DNA of 64,000 nucleotides from Linnemannia elongata. Lineage: Eukaryota > Mortierellomycota > Mortierellomycetes > Mortierellales > Mortierellaceae. The stretch lies in contig JAXBDG010000003.1 in NCBI GenBank assembly GCA_036320915.1, positions 124,001 to 188,000 of the forward strand. Direction: 5' to 3'. A program made the translations under genes and the position numbers. Positions 24,501 through 35,787 of this stretch are shown piece by piece; position 1 is the first letter of the stretch, and each line of letters begins with the position of its first letter. A model generated the notes under the pieces. That model had not been told where the DNA came from. It worked only from the letters and a program-made list of their open reading frames with translations, and ran no database searches.

Positions 24501-27500
24501 CAAGCCTGCGCCATGGCCCTTGCTCTCGGCCTTCACCGAGATTGTGAGCCCTGGACACTGTGTCGGTCCGTGACCCAACTCCGCCGAAACATCTTTTGGT
24601 GCTGTTATGTCATCGATGCCTCCTACAGTTTGAACTCTGGCTCCCCGGAAAGGTTCTCGGACGATTATATTTCTATTGGACTGCCTAAATTGCCATCTCT
24701 GGAGTTGGGTGATGATGTGGGAGAGCTAGAGTTTGAGGGCGAGACTAACAGGATTGGGTTCTTGTTGGAGCAGGCCAAGTTGTGGAAGATTGTGAAGAAA
24801 ATCAGACGGTGTGGGCAGACTTCTCATAATTCGGATGATGGATACCGTGAGGGATCGAACTTGTACCGTGCTCCTGAGATCCAGACACCTTCTGTTCCCT
24901 CGATGACGGGTATGTCGCCTGCACCCCAATACGGATTCCCGACCAACAACAGCACGCCTTATTCGCCCAAGACGCCTACATCTACCAGTGGTGCCCCGCA
25001 ACCCGCCTGGGTATGGCGCGCTGACTCTGCTCGAAGAATTCTGGATGTTGAGTTGGCTAGATGGCAGATGGACCTTCCATCACACCTCCGGTTCGATTTC
25101 TCGCTCACACGCAAAGATGAGCCTTGCCCACACGCTGTCAGACGTAATGGACTTGCAGGTAAATGCTCAAGCCATTTTTTTGCTCGCTTTGTTGCCAATG
25201 ATCAAATAGCTGATTGCACATGTCATTTGCTTCGCCACATCACAATGTTATCTGAAACTGATAAGATTATTTTTCTATTCATTCCTTCCTTCAACTGATT
25301 AGCGATGTTGCAACTGATCTTCAACGAGGTCTTGATTCTGTTGCATCATCCCTTCCTGGTCCTGGCCGATTCACACGGCCAATCCAAACGCTATCAAGCC
25401 ACACAGCTACCCGCTCGAAACTCCAAATCTCGTTCAAGCACAAGTTCTATCAAGAGCCCTCGGTCCAGGAGATCAAGCTCTACCTCAAAATCTTATTCCC
25501 CCCTCAGCGATGACGGGAACGTCCGTACCGTCAAACCAGCCCCGCCCTTCCTCAACAGTTGTACCAAGGCCGCCGAAGCGATCACCTTCTTGATCGAACA
25601 TCTCTTGCGCACGACCCCCGAGTGGCTGGCCTGCCATAACGAGGCTGATTCAGCTATACATATAGCCGAGCGTGTCCACGCCCTCAATGTTAGTCTCGCG
25701 GCCAAGAACGTCAGTTTAGGCACACCTCTCACCTCAGGAGCTGCGAGTCATGTCAATTCTGTCCAGGCAAAGTCTCAGTACAGGCGCACGAGGGCGTTCA
25801 GGAAAACGGTGGCTGATCTGGACAAGTTTACGATGTCGGACGATTACCGCCCGGAGCTGTTGACACAAGAGTTGATTGTTCGGGGCACTGCTCGTGATCG
25901 ACTTGTGAGAAGCATGAAGCAAATGATGCAGCATCGAATGGGTGAGCATTATTATCGACTCCCTCGAGTTGCGCCTGAGCTGGATTGTTTGTCGGAAAGC
26001 GAGGGGTCTGAGCAGGAGCGGTTAGCGGCGACTGCAGGAACAGGCCGTGACCACTTGGAGTTGAAGTTGGCGTATATGGACGAGCGAGTCTGGATTCGAT
26101 ATTACAACATTCGTGTCCAGGACCATATCGAGACCAGGAATGGATCTGAGACCTGGCTGGAGATCTTGCATCCTTACTCACCGTCAACGCCGGAGCTTGA
26201 GCTTGATGAGGACGGCGAGGAGGAGAGAATGGATCACCTCCAAAAGCCGTTCGAGTTCTCGATGATGGAGGAGTTCTCCCTGCCAATTTATGAGGCCGAC
26301 GAATCTGAGGACGGGCAGTCAAGCAACAGCAACAACAACAACAACAACAACAACAACAAGCAGCGAGCACCAAGGCGTCGACTCAACTCGAAGGGAGGAC
26401 TCGTGTCTGAGGATGATGTCTCGGAGGGTCGCGACGACACGATGGACCCACAACAGATCTCTAAAACCACCTTTTTGGAGATTTTCGGCTTGAACCCCTC
26501 CAGTGTCGAGGTCTCGACTGCCATGGGAGATCCCAATGTCTTCCTGGGCGGATCTGGTAATGGAAGAGGAGGACTAGATCCTGGGTACGATCAGCCGTAT
26601 TATCCAGGTTATGGATCTTCTCAAGTGCCGATAGAAGGCTTTGACCCCTCGATAGTTCTGGATGGATCCTCGCACGGTCGACCTCATTTCTCCACCGGCG
26701 TAACAGTCTCTTCTGCGGATGAGTCCGGACGTGGATTCTGCAACGTGACAGCCTTCCTTCATCAGGACCGTCCACCACAAGGCCAGACCCAGTACCCACA
26801 GGAACTCTTCCAACCTTCGTCGCATCATCATCAACCTCCACAACAATCGCACCACCGACCACATACCACCCACCCTTTGCAGCAGGACCCCAGTGGGTCA
26901 TTCTCGCACTTTGACCTACACACGGGAGCACTAGGATTCGACCCCTCGACATCTTCTCCTTCTTCATATTCTGCGCCGGATTCTCCTAATCAACAAGCAC
27001 CACTTGAGACCAACTTGGGATTGGGACTCGTCGCTGTCTCGACACCGCTTTCGGCGCTCCAAGGGCAGATCTCGATGGATGGAGAACATTACTTGAACTT
27101 GGTCCAACAACAATTCCCCAACCAGCATATCCCTTCGCAGACTCAGGGATCCATGGACTTTCAACAGCAGCAACAGCAGCAGACATTGGAGTCGGCTCTG
27201 AACGGTGGTATTGGAGGGCATCCGAATGTTCGGCCATTTTATGGGATGCCGATGGGAGGATTCATGACGCCTGGATTGGATTCTTTGCCCGTCATCAACA
27301 GGACGACTCAGGCGTCTGCTAGCTACTACGGCGCCTCCACATCCACCAACAACAACACTTCTGCAGTGGGACAGGCCCTGTCTGGTGCCCAGTCGTCTGG
27401 CGGTTGGGCAATGGACACTGGAGCTGCGGGAGCTGTAGCTTCATACTTGGCCAAATCTGAACCCCATTCGCCGGCTTTGCCACCCTCTTTGGTTTCGTCG

Positions 27501-28157
27501 GTCCCTACGTCGCCCATCCCCATGCACCAATCCTCGTCTTCATTCCGCGTGATGTTGTCTCCTACATCTGAAACCATCCAGGGGATTTCGAATCGGATGA
27601 ATGCCTGGGACGGGATCTCTGGCCCCAAGGCCAGCGTCACTGTCGATGGGTCAGACTTGCAAGGCCCTACCCTGATAGAGTACTCGTCTTCCACGGGTTA
27701 CCACCGCCACCATCAACAACAGCATCACCACCATCAACATCAACATCACCAAGGATCACTTCTAGATGCCTCACCCGCCACCGGCGCTAGCGGCTCAACA
27801 TTACATTACGGCAGCAGCTGGTCTCCTGCACCCTCCACCTCAGAACGCACCACAACCACCGGCACTCCAGCCGGATCTTCATCCTCAACAACAACGACAA
27901 CAGCAACAACAACAGCTAGGATGGACGGGATCGAGGCTGGTCCTTCATCAAAATGTAACAATTCGTCCGTCTCTGCAGTTCCCGAGACACCCTTTGGTGA
28001 CTATGGCGGTGTTGCCGGACTTGATGGCGGCAGCAACCACAAGTTGATGTCAGTTGTGGATGATCGTGAGGGTGATAAAGGCTCTTTAGGGCTTGGACAA
28101 CAACAGTCACCGTTTAATCCTCTTCGGACTGGAAGTATCACCGGCCGCTCTCGATAG
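21504..28157 (+). CDS. Zn2Cys6 (Gal4-type) transcription factor with fungal_trans domain
   Basis: Fungal zinc-cluster regulator of 1652 aa from six exons: 21504-21710, 22967-23341, 23440-23556, 23656-24295, 24394-25158, 25303-28157. The zinc cluster is complete: cysteines 62, 65, 72, 79, 82 and 89 (C-x2-C-x6-C-x6-C-x2-C-x6-C). Its second half is on exon 2, after a 1256-bp phase-0 intron between CDRCRQRR and IKCDRLEPVC. Residues about 300-560 hold the fungal-specific middle homology domain (YREQACAMALALGLHRD, RRNIFWCCYVIDASYSL). The last ~950 residues, encoded by one exon, are mostly disordered: an Asn run at about 1041, Gln- and Pro-rich zones, a His/Gln run at about 1500, and S/T-rich segments, as in activation domains. 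Other introns are about 100-140 bp. The regulated genes cannot be inferred from neighbours. Start: first ATG in CCAATGG context. Confidence 0.92.
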
Positions 28158-28947
28158 CCCGAAACCTCCCTTGGACAATCGACAATCGCACCTTCTCCAG
28201 TCAGCATCGCCAGCCAGAGCTATCATTGCCACCCTCGGGGCAGCACCACCAGCACAACTCGAGATGTAGAGAGAGGTCGAGGGTTGGGGGAGACAAGGAG
28301 ATGGGGATGTTTGAAGAATTTCTCGGAAGCAGAAGTGGCAGAACCTCACAGGGGTGGATACATTGGGACTAGAACGCCCATTCCGGCGCGAGAGGATGGA
28401 TAGTAACGTTCTACCATCAATCTCTTCTTGTTCCTGGTGATTCACCCCTTACACATAATAGTATACATTCATTTCGGTCGCAACATCTTTCCTTCTTTGA
28501 ACAATCTTATCCTTCTCTTTTATACTTCTTCACCCACCCTGCCACGCTTTTTAAATACCGAGGTCATTTTTTTTTTTTGGTTCTTTTTATCATTCCATTA
28601 CTCATTTCTTTTTATTCGAAAGAGTACTCGTCTCTCTAGACGCGATTCTTTCGACACCTCCCTCCTTTGTTTTATTATTTATTTATATATCCCCTCCATT
28701 GACTCAATCCCTCTTTCGCCCTCTTCATTACCTTTCTTTCTTATTTTTTACTTTTTGATGGTTAGCCTAAAGACTCAGTAGCGAAGTGTTCATAATCCTT
28801 ACCCGAAAAAAACAGAGCAACCACAACAAAAGAAAAAACGAACAGAAGCATCTATTAATAATAAAAATAGAAATTATAAAAAATAAGATAGTCCTTTATT
28901 ATAAACAGACAAACAGGCAGACGACGGAGGACTTGAAAAGGGCTATA
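28158..28947. other. Convergent 3' spacer between TF and NEK kinase
   Basis: 790 bases between two converging stop codons. It is A/T-rich from about 28430 onward with T runs. No supported frame. It should hold both 3' UTRs. Confidence 0.5.
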
Positions 28948-31900
28948 TTAAAGATTCCGTCCAGCTGAAGACGAGATTACACCACCGCCCAACGGCCGAT
29001 TATACGTCTTTTTAATAAACGGGCTCGGGATGTCGCCATCCCACTCCATCCTCAAGTCCTCATCATCGTCTCGGTAGTGACCTCCTCCTCCTCCCTGCTG
29101 CTGCTGCTGTTGTTGTTGCTGCTGGGGTTGATGATGATGATGTTGGGAATGGTGGTGATGGTGGTGGTGATAGCGGTTACTGTTATTGGGCGGTGGCGTC
29201 CTATCCCGCGAGAACCTGTCAGATCCCAAAGTATGAGGTCTTTCACCATTACCACTACCACCGCCTCCCCCACCTCCGCCACTACCAATATGGAACTTGA
29301 TTGGCGTCGTGGTCGAGTTGTTGGTATCATGCGCTCCTCCAGCCGCGGATCCAGCGGCAGAAGCAGCAGATGTAGACGCCGTCGCTTGGGAAGGAGCTGT
29401 GCCAGTTGTCGGTGCTGATATCGTCATCGTCGTAACGCCATTCGTCACTGCTGGTGCACTTCCAGATTGTTGCTGTTGGAGTCGTATGTGGCCCATGGAC
29501 GCGGCAATGCCCGAGGTATTTGATCGCCGGGACGTGAACGCCTGTTGTGACGCTGACGTGACCACTGATGTGGACGAGGCTGCAGAACTTGCAGCAGCTG
29601 CCGTTGCTCCCGACGCTGTTGACGAGGAAGTGACAGAGGAAACACCATTGGTCTGCGAGGCACCAGTTCTCAAATGCCCATTGGTGGTTGACGGCGTGCC
29701 TGACGAAAGTCTCGTCGTTGTTGTGGACGATGAAGAAGATGTTGTTGGTGTCTCGGCAGCAGACTCGCCCATTTGCACATCCGACGACTCTGAATTCAGA
29801 TCCTGTGGGTGCACACGGATGGACGAAAGAGTGACGGACGGTGTAAAGTAGAATGTCGCGTTGGAGTTGTTTCCAAAGGTAATATTAGATTGAGATTGGT
29901 CCGCGGCTGAGCTGGCGGTGGTCGTCGTCGTAGTAGTAGGGAGAATGGTGGTGGTTGCAGATTTTCCAGTGTCTGGAACAAGGAAAGGGTTGCTCGTGTG
30001 ATTGCTTCCGGAGTTGCCAGATGATGTCGATGGTGCGGCTGAAGTTGTTGCTCCTCCTGCGCCCGATAATGTGGTCGACGACAATGTTGCGATTAATGTG
30101 GAAGCAGACTTGGCTTTGGCTCGTAACCTTGGTGCATCCGACCCTGTGTTTCCCGTAAGACTAGGCCGTCCTGAAAGCCTTGACTCCTTGCCTGCAATGC
30201 CGTGGTGGAAGGTATATGATTGACCCTGATACTGCTTCGATGGGTTCGACGTGTTGTCAATAGAAGATAGGGATGCAAAGACGGAACTGGGTCTTGGTTG
30301 CGTGATGACCGGGTTGTTTGAAGTCTGTCCACCCGAGAACAAACCGCCCTTGTCCTGCGTGTCTACGCTGCTTGTGTGAGATGTCGTGCCAGTACCACCG
30401 AGTCCGCCCGAGGTCTTTGTGCGAGAGGCGTTCGTGGTTTGTAGAGAATGGCGACCGACATTAAGTCCCGTCTTGCGTCGTGGAGCGGCGCGTGTCATAC
30501 CACCCACATCGGCTCCATTTGTTGTGTTCTCCATTGGTCCTTTAGGAGCTGCGTTCACTGATGCCGAAAACATGGAAGCCGGATACGAATTGGATATGGG
30601 CATGGTAGTCTTGTGGTTCGTAGCGAATAATGTAGGCTTGGAAGTGTGCCCCGCCGACCGTGTGTGCTTGATCGCAATCCCGTTCATGCCGTTGGTGTCC
30701 ATAGCAGTCGAGTTGGAAGAAGTTGTCGTGGCGGAGTGTAGGTCGCAGGTGCTCTTGCTGTCAACCATCATCGCCTCGGTCGAAGACGAGCCACTCGAGA
30801 GACTTTTCCGTGAAGCGAGAGCAAGTGTCTTCTCCTGTTCCTGTAGTATTCGGTATTTCTCTTCCAATAGCTGCTGCTCCTTGATCAATTTCTGCTCCCA
30901 GCTAAAAAGGTATGCTTCCTTGCTTCTTAACACCTCCTCCGCGTTCCGTAATGTCTCTTCCTTCGCGTTCTGAGCCGTCTCTCGCTCTCGTTGAGTCTGA
31001 TCCTTGGCCCGCATATCCCGTTCCACTCGCGATAGCTGTGCCTCCTTCTCAGTAATGCTGGCTTCTCTCTTTGCTTGCAACTGCGCCCTCACTTGCAAAT
31101 CCTCAGTCCTAAAATACATGATAAATATCTCCATGTTAAAAAACGACCGGCGGACAGGGAGGATATCAATACAATGCTTTGAACTTGCAATGGTTCCTAC
31201 CTGCGCGTCAGCTCCAACCCTCTCTGAACTTTTTTGATTTGAGAGTCGTTGAGCAGTTCCTTTGTTGTAGGTCGCTTCCGTGACTATTAATATATATATA
31301 ACAACACAGTACCACTGTTAATCCCTTTTCCATACTAAATATACCTTCATTCCTGAATATAGATCTTAAGGCTGCCTTTACAGACTTACGTTGACTTGAA
31401 GCATCCACTTCACAATCTGGTTCAATTCCTGGGTGTAATTTCCTGGTAGTGACTGAACCCTGCCCTCTTTGATCCTTGCAGAGAGTTGCGCCTGAGTATC
31501 AGCCAAGAATGGTGGCCTATAAAAACGAAACCAAGGTTGCGTGAGTATCCACTGATTAAGTACCATATACCAACTAAGCAAGCAATAATAACAGACTTAC
31601 TGTAAAGCGCACAACTCGTATATGACACAGCCTAGGGACCAAATGTCAGACTTGGCATCATATGTGAACTCGCCGATCAGTTCCTAATTGCACACATGGG
31701 ATGAGTGACAACCGTTATCGTTAACATCAATGATCAGATTACTTTGAGGATAACATTCGATGTTAGCCTACGGACGAAATTATCCGCGCATCGAATCCTG
31801 ACTTACTGGCGACATGTAGAATGGGGTCTAGACAGTACAAGAAAGATAAGAGCATGTCAGCAGGAAGATTCCAAGTCGTCGTCGCGTATTGATGGCTAGC

Positions 31901-32816
31901 AAGTAGCACGACCCAGATAGTGATTCCTTACCCCGACGTAGGTTTGCGCAAAGGCCTTCTGTGGGTTGGTGAGAGATCGTGAAAGTCCAAAGTCACCCAG
32001 CTTGACATTGTGCTTGCCATCCAGAAACACTATAGTGCAAGACGCGTCGAGATGATGGTTATTGAGTGTTAGTTGGGTCCGAGTCTCGCGATGTCATACT
32101 TCCTGAGTATTCATCCACGAAAAGTAATAGAACTGCTGTCGTACCATTATCCGGTTTCAGGTCTCTGTGAAGAATAGGTCGCGGGGTGACCTGGTGGGTT
32201 TCCTCGTTTGTAGTTGTTCCATGGTGGCACTCATGCAAGGCCATAATTAGCTGGACCATAATATTCCAGACAAACTCTTCGGGTATAGGCGTCCTAAATA
32301 TTCAGAAAAAGAACAACAGCAAGATTAGTGTTTGTTCTTGTCCTCAGTTTGACTTGTTCACAAAGACACATGCAATGCCGAACGTACGAACTCTCTTTGT
32401 GGCGCTTGATAACCGCGGCAAGATCACCGCCCTCGCAGTACTCCATGAGGATGTATATGAAACAGTGTTCCCGGTCAATGACTCGTTCCAGAAACTGAAC
32501 GATGTTGGGATGTTTGAGATCCTTGAGGATGTTGACTTCAGCCACCAGTTGTTCCTTTTCCTTGGTTGTCATTTTACGATAGTCGATTTCCTTCCTTGCC
32601 AAGATCTAGGATGGATATGAGATTTCAAGGAAAGAGTTTGTTAGTTGAAGAGTCGTCTTTCTTGTTGCTTATGGTCCGTCTGTTTGGAATTATGCTTGTG
32701 TAAGTAAGTACCTTGCCGTCTGCCTTTCTTCTGACTTTACGAATCAGTCCAAACGATCCTGAGCCGATGGACTCGAGGGACTCGTAGCCGTCCATCTCGA
32801 GGACGTCGTGAGGCAT
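28948..32816 (-). CDS. NIMA-related (NEK) serine/threonine kinase
   Basis: Mitotic kinase of the NIMA/NEK2/Fin1/Kin3 family, 1014 aa. Nine exons: 32816-32712, 32605-32388, 32293-32145, 32029-31932, 31827-31807 (21 nt), 31683-31601, 31516-31390, 31283-31201, 31108-28948. Kinase landmarks: glycine loop GSGSFGLI near 18-25, lysine K40 in ILARKEI, MEYCEGGDL, HRDLKPDN with D152, DFG at 170-172, activation segment TPFYMSPE at 191-198, and the C-lobe motif RKRPTTKELL. A segment THQVTPRP before HRD is a short family-type insert. After the kinase, residues about 290-415 are a strong E/K/Q/R coiled coil, as in NIMA and NEK2, where it mediates dimerisation. The remaining ~600 residues are S/T/G-rich and disordered with Gly, His and Gln runs and end KKTYNRPLGGG. 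The length exceeds that of most NIMA kinases. It is divergent from the mutarotase. Confidence 0.94.
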
Positions 32817-33416
32817 GGTGGCGACAGTTGCGATTCCAGTTTTCGGTTACTGTTAGATGGTTGTTGTTGTTGTTTGTGTTTGTGCTTATTGCCGTGTGTT
32901 TGTGGGTGTCGTTGATGCGGTTTGTTGTAGGCAAGGTTGAGGTTGGGCTGCAGGCGATGCAGTTCTTGGAATGTGGGAATGTGTTCGTTCGAATGTAAAG
33001 GAAGTGGAGAAGCAGGTAGAATAGGAGTAGAGAGAGAGGAGGAATAAAGGCGCCACTTGCTCGTTTGCCGCCGAGAACACCTATGAAATCAAGTAAAGCA
33101 GGGGCAGGAAATAATTTGATCGCTTGTACTACAAGGCTCTTCAAACGCCACCAAAAGATTAAAAAAAAATGCCCGCCTTGACCCTGACTTGCTGACCACA
33201 AGGAACTGCAGAGTTGCATGAAAGAAAAAAAAAAAGAAAAATCATGCTCCTCAATGCAACACAACAAATCCCACGCCCTATCTCGATAAGAACAATCTCA
33301 CCCACAAAACTTGTCTTCCACCTTTTTCCTCCTTCATCTCTTCTTCTTTCTTGCTTTCACTGCTCCTACCTTCCCTCTTACTCCTACACGAATCTCACAA
33401 AAAAAACCTAAAGAAA
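32817..33416. promoter_or_regulatory. Divergent promoter between NEK kinase and aldose epimerase
   Basis: 600 bases between two divergent ATGs. A GTTGTTGTTGTTTGTG tract lies by the kinase start, and a pyrimidine-rich run (about 33300-33375) precedes the epimerase ATG. No clear TATA box. Confidence 0.45.
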
Positions 33417-34766
33417 ATGACTATCGTCGAACTCCCTCCGGTCCTCAGCAAGGAAGGACAAGGCCTCCTGCCAGTCAACACCCCAATTCGTTCTTTCATC
33501 CTCACCGACAAGTCTTCTCCAGGAATGGCATGTCAGATCACCAACCTCGGCGCCACTCTGACCCATCTCTGGGTTCCCGATAACAAGAACCACTCTCGGG
33601 ACGTTATCTTGGGATTCGACGACGCGACGGCATACCGCACCGAACACGATCCTTACTTTGGCGCCAGTGTGGGCAGAACAGCCAACAGGTAAACCTTTTC
33701 TTCATTCATTTATTGCAGGGCAAGTGGATTTACTGAAAAATGTTCTCACGCCATGCCGTTTTCTTGTATTCATGGTGCGCGTTGTAGAATCGCTAAAGCA
33801 CAGTTCGCATTACCAGATGACCCAGAGACGGTGTATCGACTGGATGCCAACAATGGACCAAACTCACTTCACGGAGGTATTGATGGGTTCTCGTTCAGGA
33901 TCTGGGATGTCACCCTCAACCCTGACCTCGGCAATGTCGACACCCCTGGCACCAGTCTCCAATTAAGCGTGCTCTCGGACCACATAGACCAAGGCTTTCC
34001 TGGACGTCTCCATGTGCTCTGCTCTTACCGTCTTTACAACCATGCTCTCGAGGTCTCTTATGAGGCGTTCCTGGAAGACGACGCCGGTGACAACCATCAA
34101 GTGTCGATTGTTTCGTTGACAAACCATGCATATTTTAACCTCCACGGGGTACCAGCGCCCATCTCCACAGGCAACCCCAGCCAAGTCAAGGATCATGTTT
34201 TCAAGACAACACATGTTGCCAGCTTTCTTGAACTCGACGAGACTTCTGCCCCGACTGGGACTGTTGTGCCCCTAGACCAGGACTCCAGCATGGACTTTCG
34301 CAAGGCCAAGACCATCGGCCAAGATCTCTTGGCTGCCCCGGGCGGTGTCGGGTACGACCATTTCTACCCCGCCCAGCAAGCCATTGAGCGACCCGAGGAG
34401 TACCACCTCGGCAAGGACATCAGCCGCACGACGCCTCTGGTCCTGGCCACTGTCCATGCACCCGAATCTGGTATCCAGTTGGAAATGTCAACCACCGACC
34501 CAGGATTTCAGTTTTACACTGCCAACTTTGTGTCACTAGAGCCTGGTCTGATCGACACCGCAAAGGACTTTTTGGATCTGGGAGCGGACGGAGGTTTTCA
34601 ACATGTTGGAAAGGCAAAGGGCGGGTATGTGGTGCACTCCGCGTTCTGCCTCGAGGCATCCCGATTTCCTGACGCCATTAACCACCCAGCTTGGCGCGAC
34701 CAGGTCATCATCCGATCTGGTGACAAGTACCAATCCAAGACTGTCTACGCTTTTTCGACTATCTAG
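33417..34766 (+). CDS. Aldose 1-epimerase (galactose mutarotase)
   Basis: Interconverts alpha and beta anomers of glucose and galactose, first step of the Leloir pathway; cytosolic. Two exons, 33417-33688 and 33788-34766, give 416 aa. GALM landmarks: NLGATL and DVILGFDD near the N-terminus, YFGASVGRTANRI spanning the intron (phase 2, AG|A restores Arg), NSLHGG with H119, LTNHAYFNL with the catalytic H204, and AFCLEASRFPDAIN with the catalytic base E380. The extra length over bacterial GalM (about 340 aa) lies in loops. The ATG at 33417 (AAAATGAC) follows a pyrimidine-rich leader and precedes folded sequence. The 3' end faces a small minus-strand gene, and poly(A) signals interlock (34792 and 34823). 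No other GAL gene is next to it. Confidence 0.95.
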
Positions 34767-34791
34767 TCAACCGCCCCTTTTTTCGACGATG

Positions 34792-34823
34792 AATAAATCA
34801 TGCTGTGAAACAAAGTTTTTATT
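34792..34823. terminator. Two facing AATAAA poly(A) signals
   Basis: AATAAA at 34792-34797 (plus) follows the epimerase stop by 26 bases. Another AATAAA on the minus strand at 34823-34818 follows the small gene's stop by about 155 bases. The two transcripts very likely overlap at their 3' ends. Confidence 0.55.
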
Positions 34824-34978
34824 TTAGTTTGTCGACCGATGCTTCCAATCCGGGTATATGGGGTTGCTGAGGAATGCAGGTAGTCCGACGTGTGAAAAGG
34901 AGACTCTGCAGGATTTCGACAACCTCGTTGGGAGAGAGTGAGAGACTAGTCATGATACTGTTGAGAGAAAATGCTGGG

Positions 34979-35308
34979 TTATGAAAGGCTGTTGACGAAG
35001 TTGTTGAAGGTTGTCTTGGCCTCTTCCACCATATCCTCGACGCGTTCGCCGTCGGCAAGTCTCTTTGAAATGACGATTCCTGGGGCTGCAAAGAGGACCA
35101 TGTGAAGACAGAACTTGAGGCCGGATATCGAGGATGGGTCCTGTGTCACACTGGAAGGTGAAGCTACTGCTTTGGTTGTTGAAGTTAACTGGGGTCGGAA
35201 GGAAGCTTTTGCAGGAATGACGGGAACAGGTGCTGATGGGGACAATATCCTGGTGAAGGCGCTGAGTGATTTCTTGGCCGCGCTTGTTAGTCCTGCTGTT
35301 GTTGCCAT
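34979..35308 (-). CDS. Small hypothetical protein, probably mitochondrial
   Basis: Single-exon frame of 109 aa, not recognised. The first 45 residues (MATTAGLTSAAKKSLSAFTR...) have K/R/S/T/A and no acidic residue, typical of a mitochondrial presequence. Residues about 64-80 (GLKFCLHMVLFAAPGIV) could be a membrane segment or hydrophobic helix. The end (DGERVEDMVEEAKTTFNNFV) is an amphipathic acidic helix. Support for a real gene: ATG in GCCATGG context, placed at a spacing from RPN1 that leaves a 479-bp shared promoter, and a minus-strand AATAAA about 155 bases past the stop. No domain assignment is possible by eye. Confidence 0.6.
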   Translation of the reverse strand: MATTAGLTSAAKKSLSAFTRILSPSAPVPVIPAKASFRPQLTSTTKAVASPSSVTQDPSSISGLKFCLHMVLFAAPGIVISKRLADGERVEDMVEEAKTTFNNFVNSLS

Positions 35309-35787
35309 GGCGGGTGTGGTTGCCTGTTAAGGGAAGGTGAAGGAGGAGGATGTCGGTCCTGTGCTCTGTGCCTGAAGTAAGGCACCTGTTGGACACCCAG
35401 AATGACAGAATAGAAGGAAAATGAATCGCATTTGCTGCGAATGAAAAAAGAGCTGACGCGACCCTCGCACTTGCGACCAAGGCGCAAGCGTCTGAAAGGG
35501 GGACGAGTCGCCTCTCTCCGTTTGTTCTTTGCATTCGTCCTCACTCCACGCTTCTTTTGTCCAAAAGCGCACGCCTCTTCTTTTTATTCTTTCTCTCTCA
35601 ACCACTACGTACATCACTCAGCCAACAACCATAAACAACCCAGCAGGAAAGACAAGACACCGAACTGCCACCCCACAACGAGAACAACGAACACACACGC
35701 AAACCCAGCAGCAACAACAGTTCGCATTTCTCGACAACACAACACATTCACACACACACTCACATAAACAAGTAGAAACCAGTCGCC
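35309..35787. promoter_or_regulatory. Divergent promoter between small gene and RPN1
   Basis: 479 bases. A G/C-rich stretch with GCACTTGCGACCAAGGCGC (about 35466) is followed by a pyrimidine zone (about 35540-35605) and a CA/AAC-rich leader up to the RPN1 ATG. I looked for the yeast proteasome element GGTGGCAAA and did not see it. Confidence 0.45.

Noticed and set aside
29297..30973. Plus-strand frames of 184 and 195 codons
   Set aside because: Antisense shadows of the S/T-rich tail exon of the NEK kinase.
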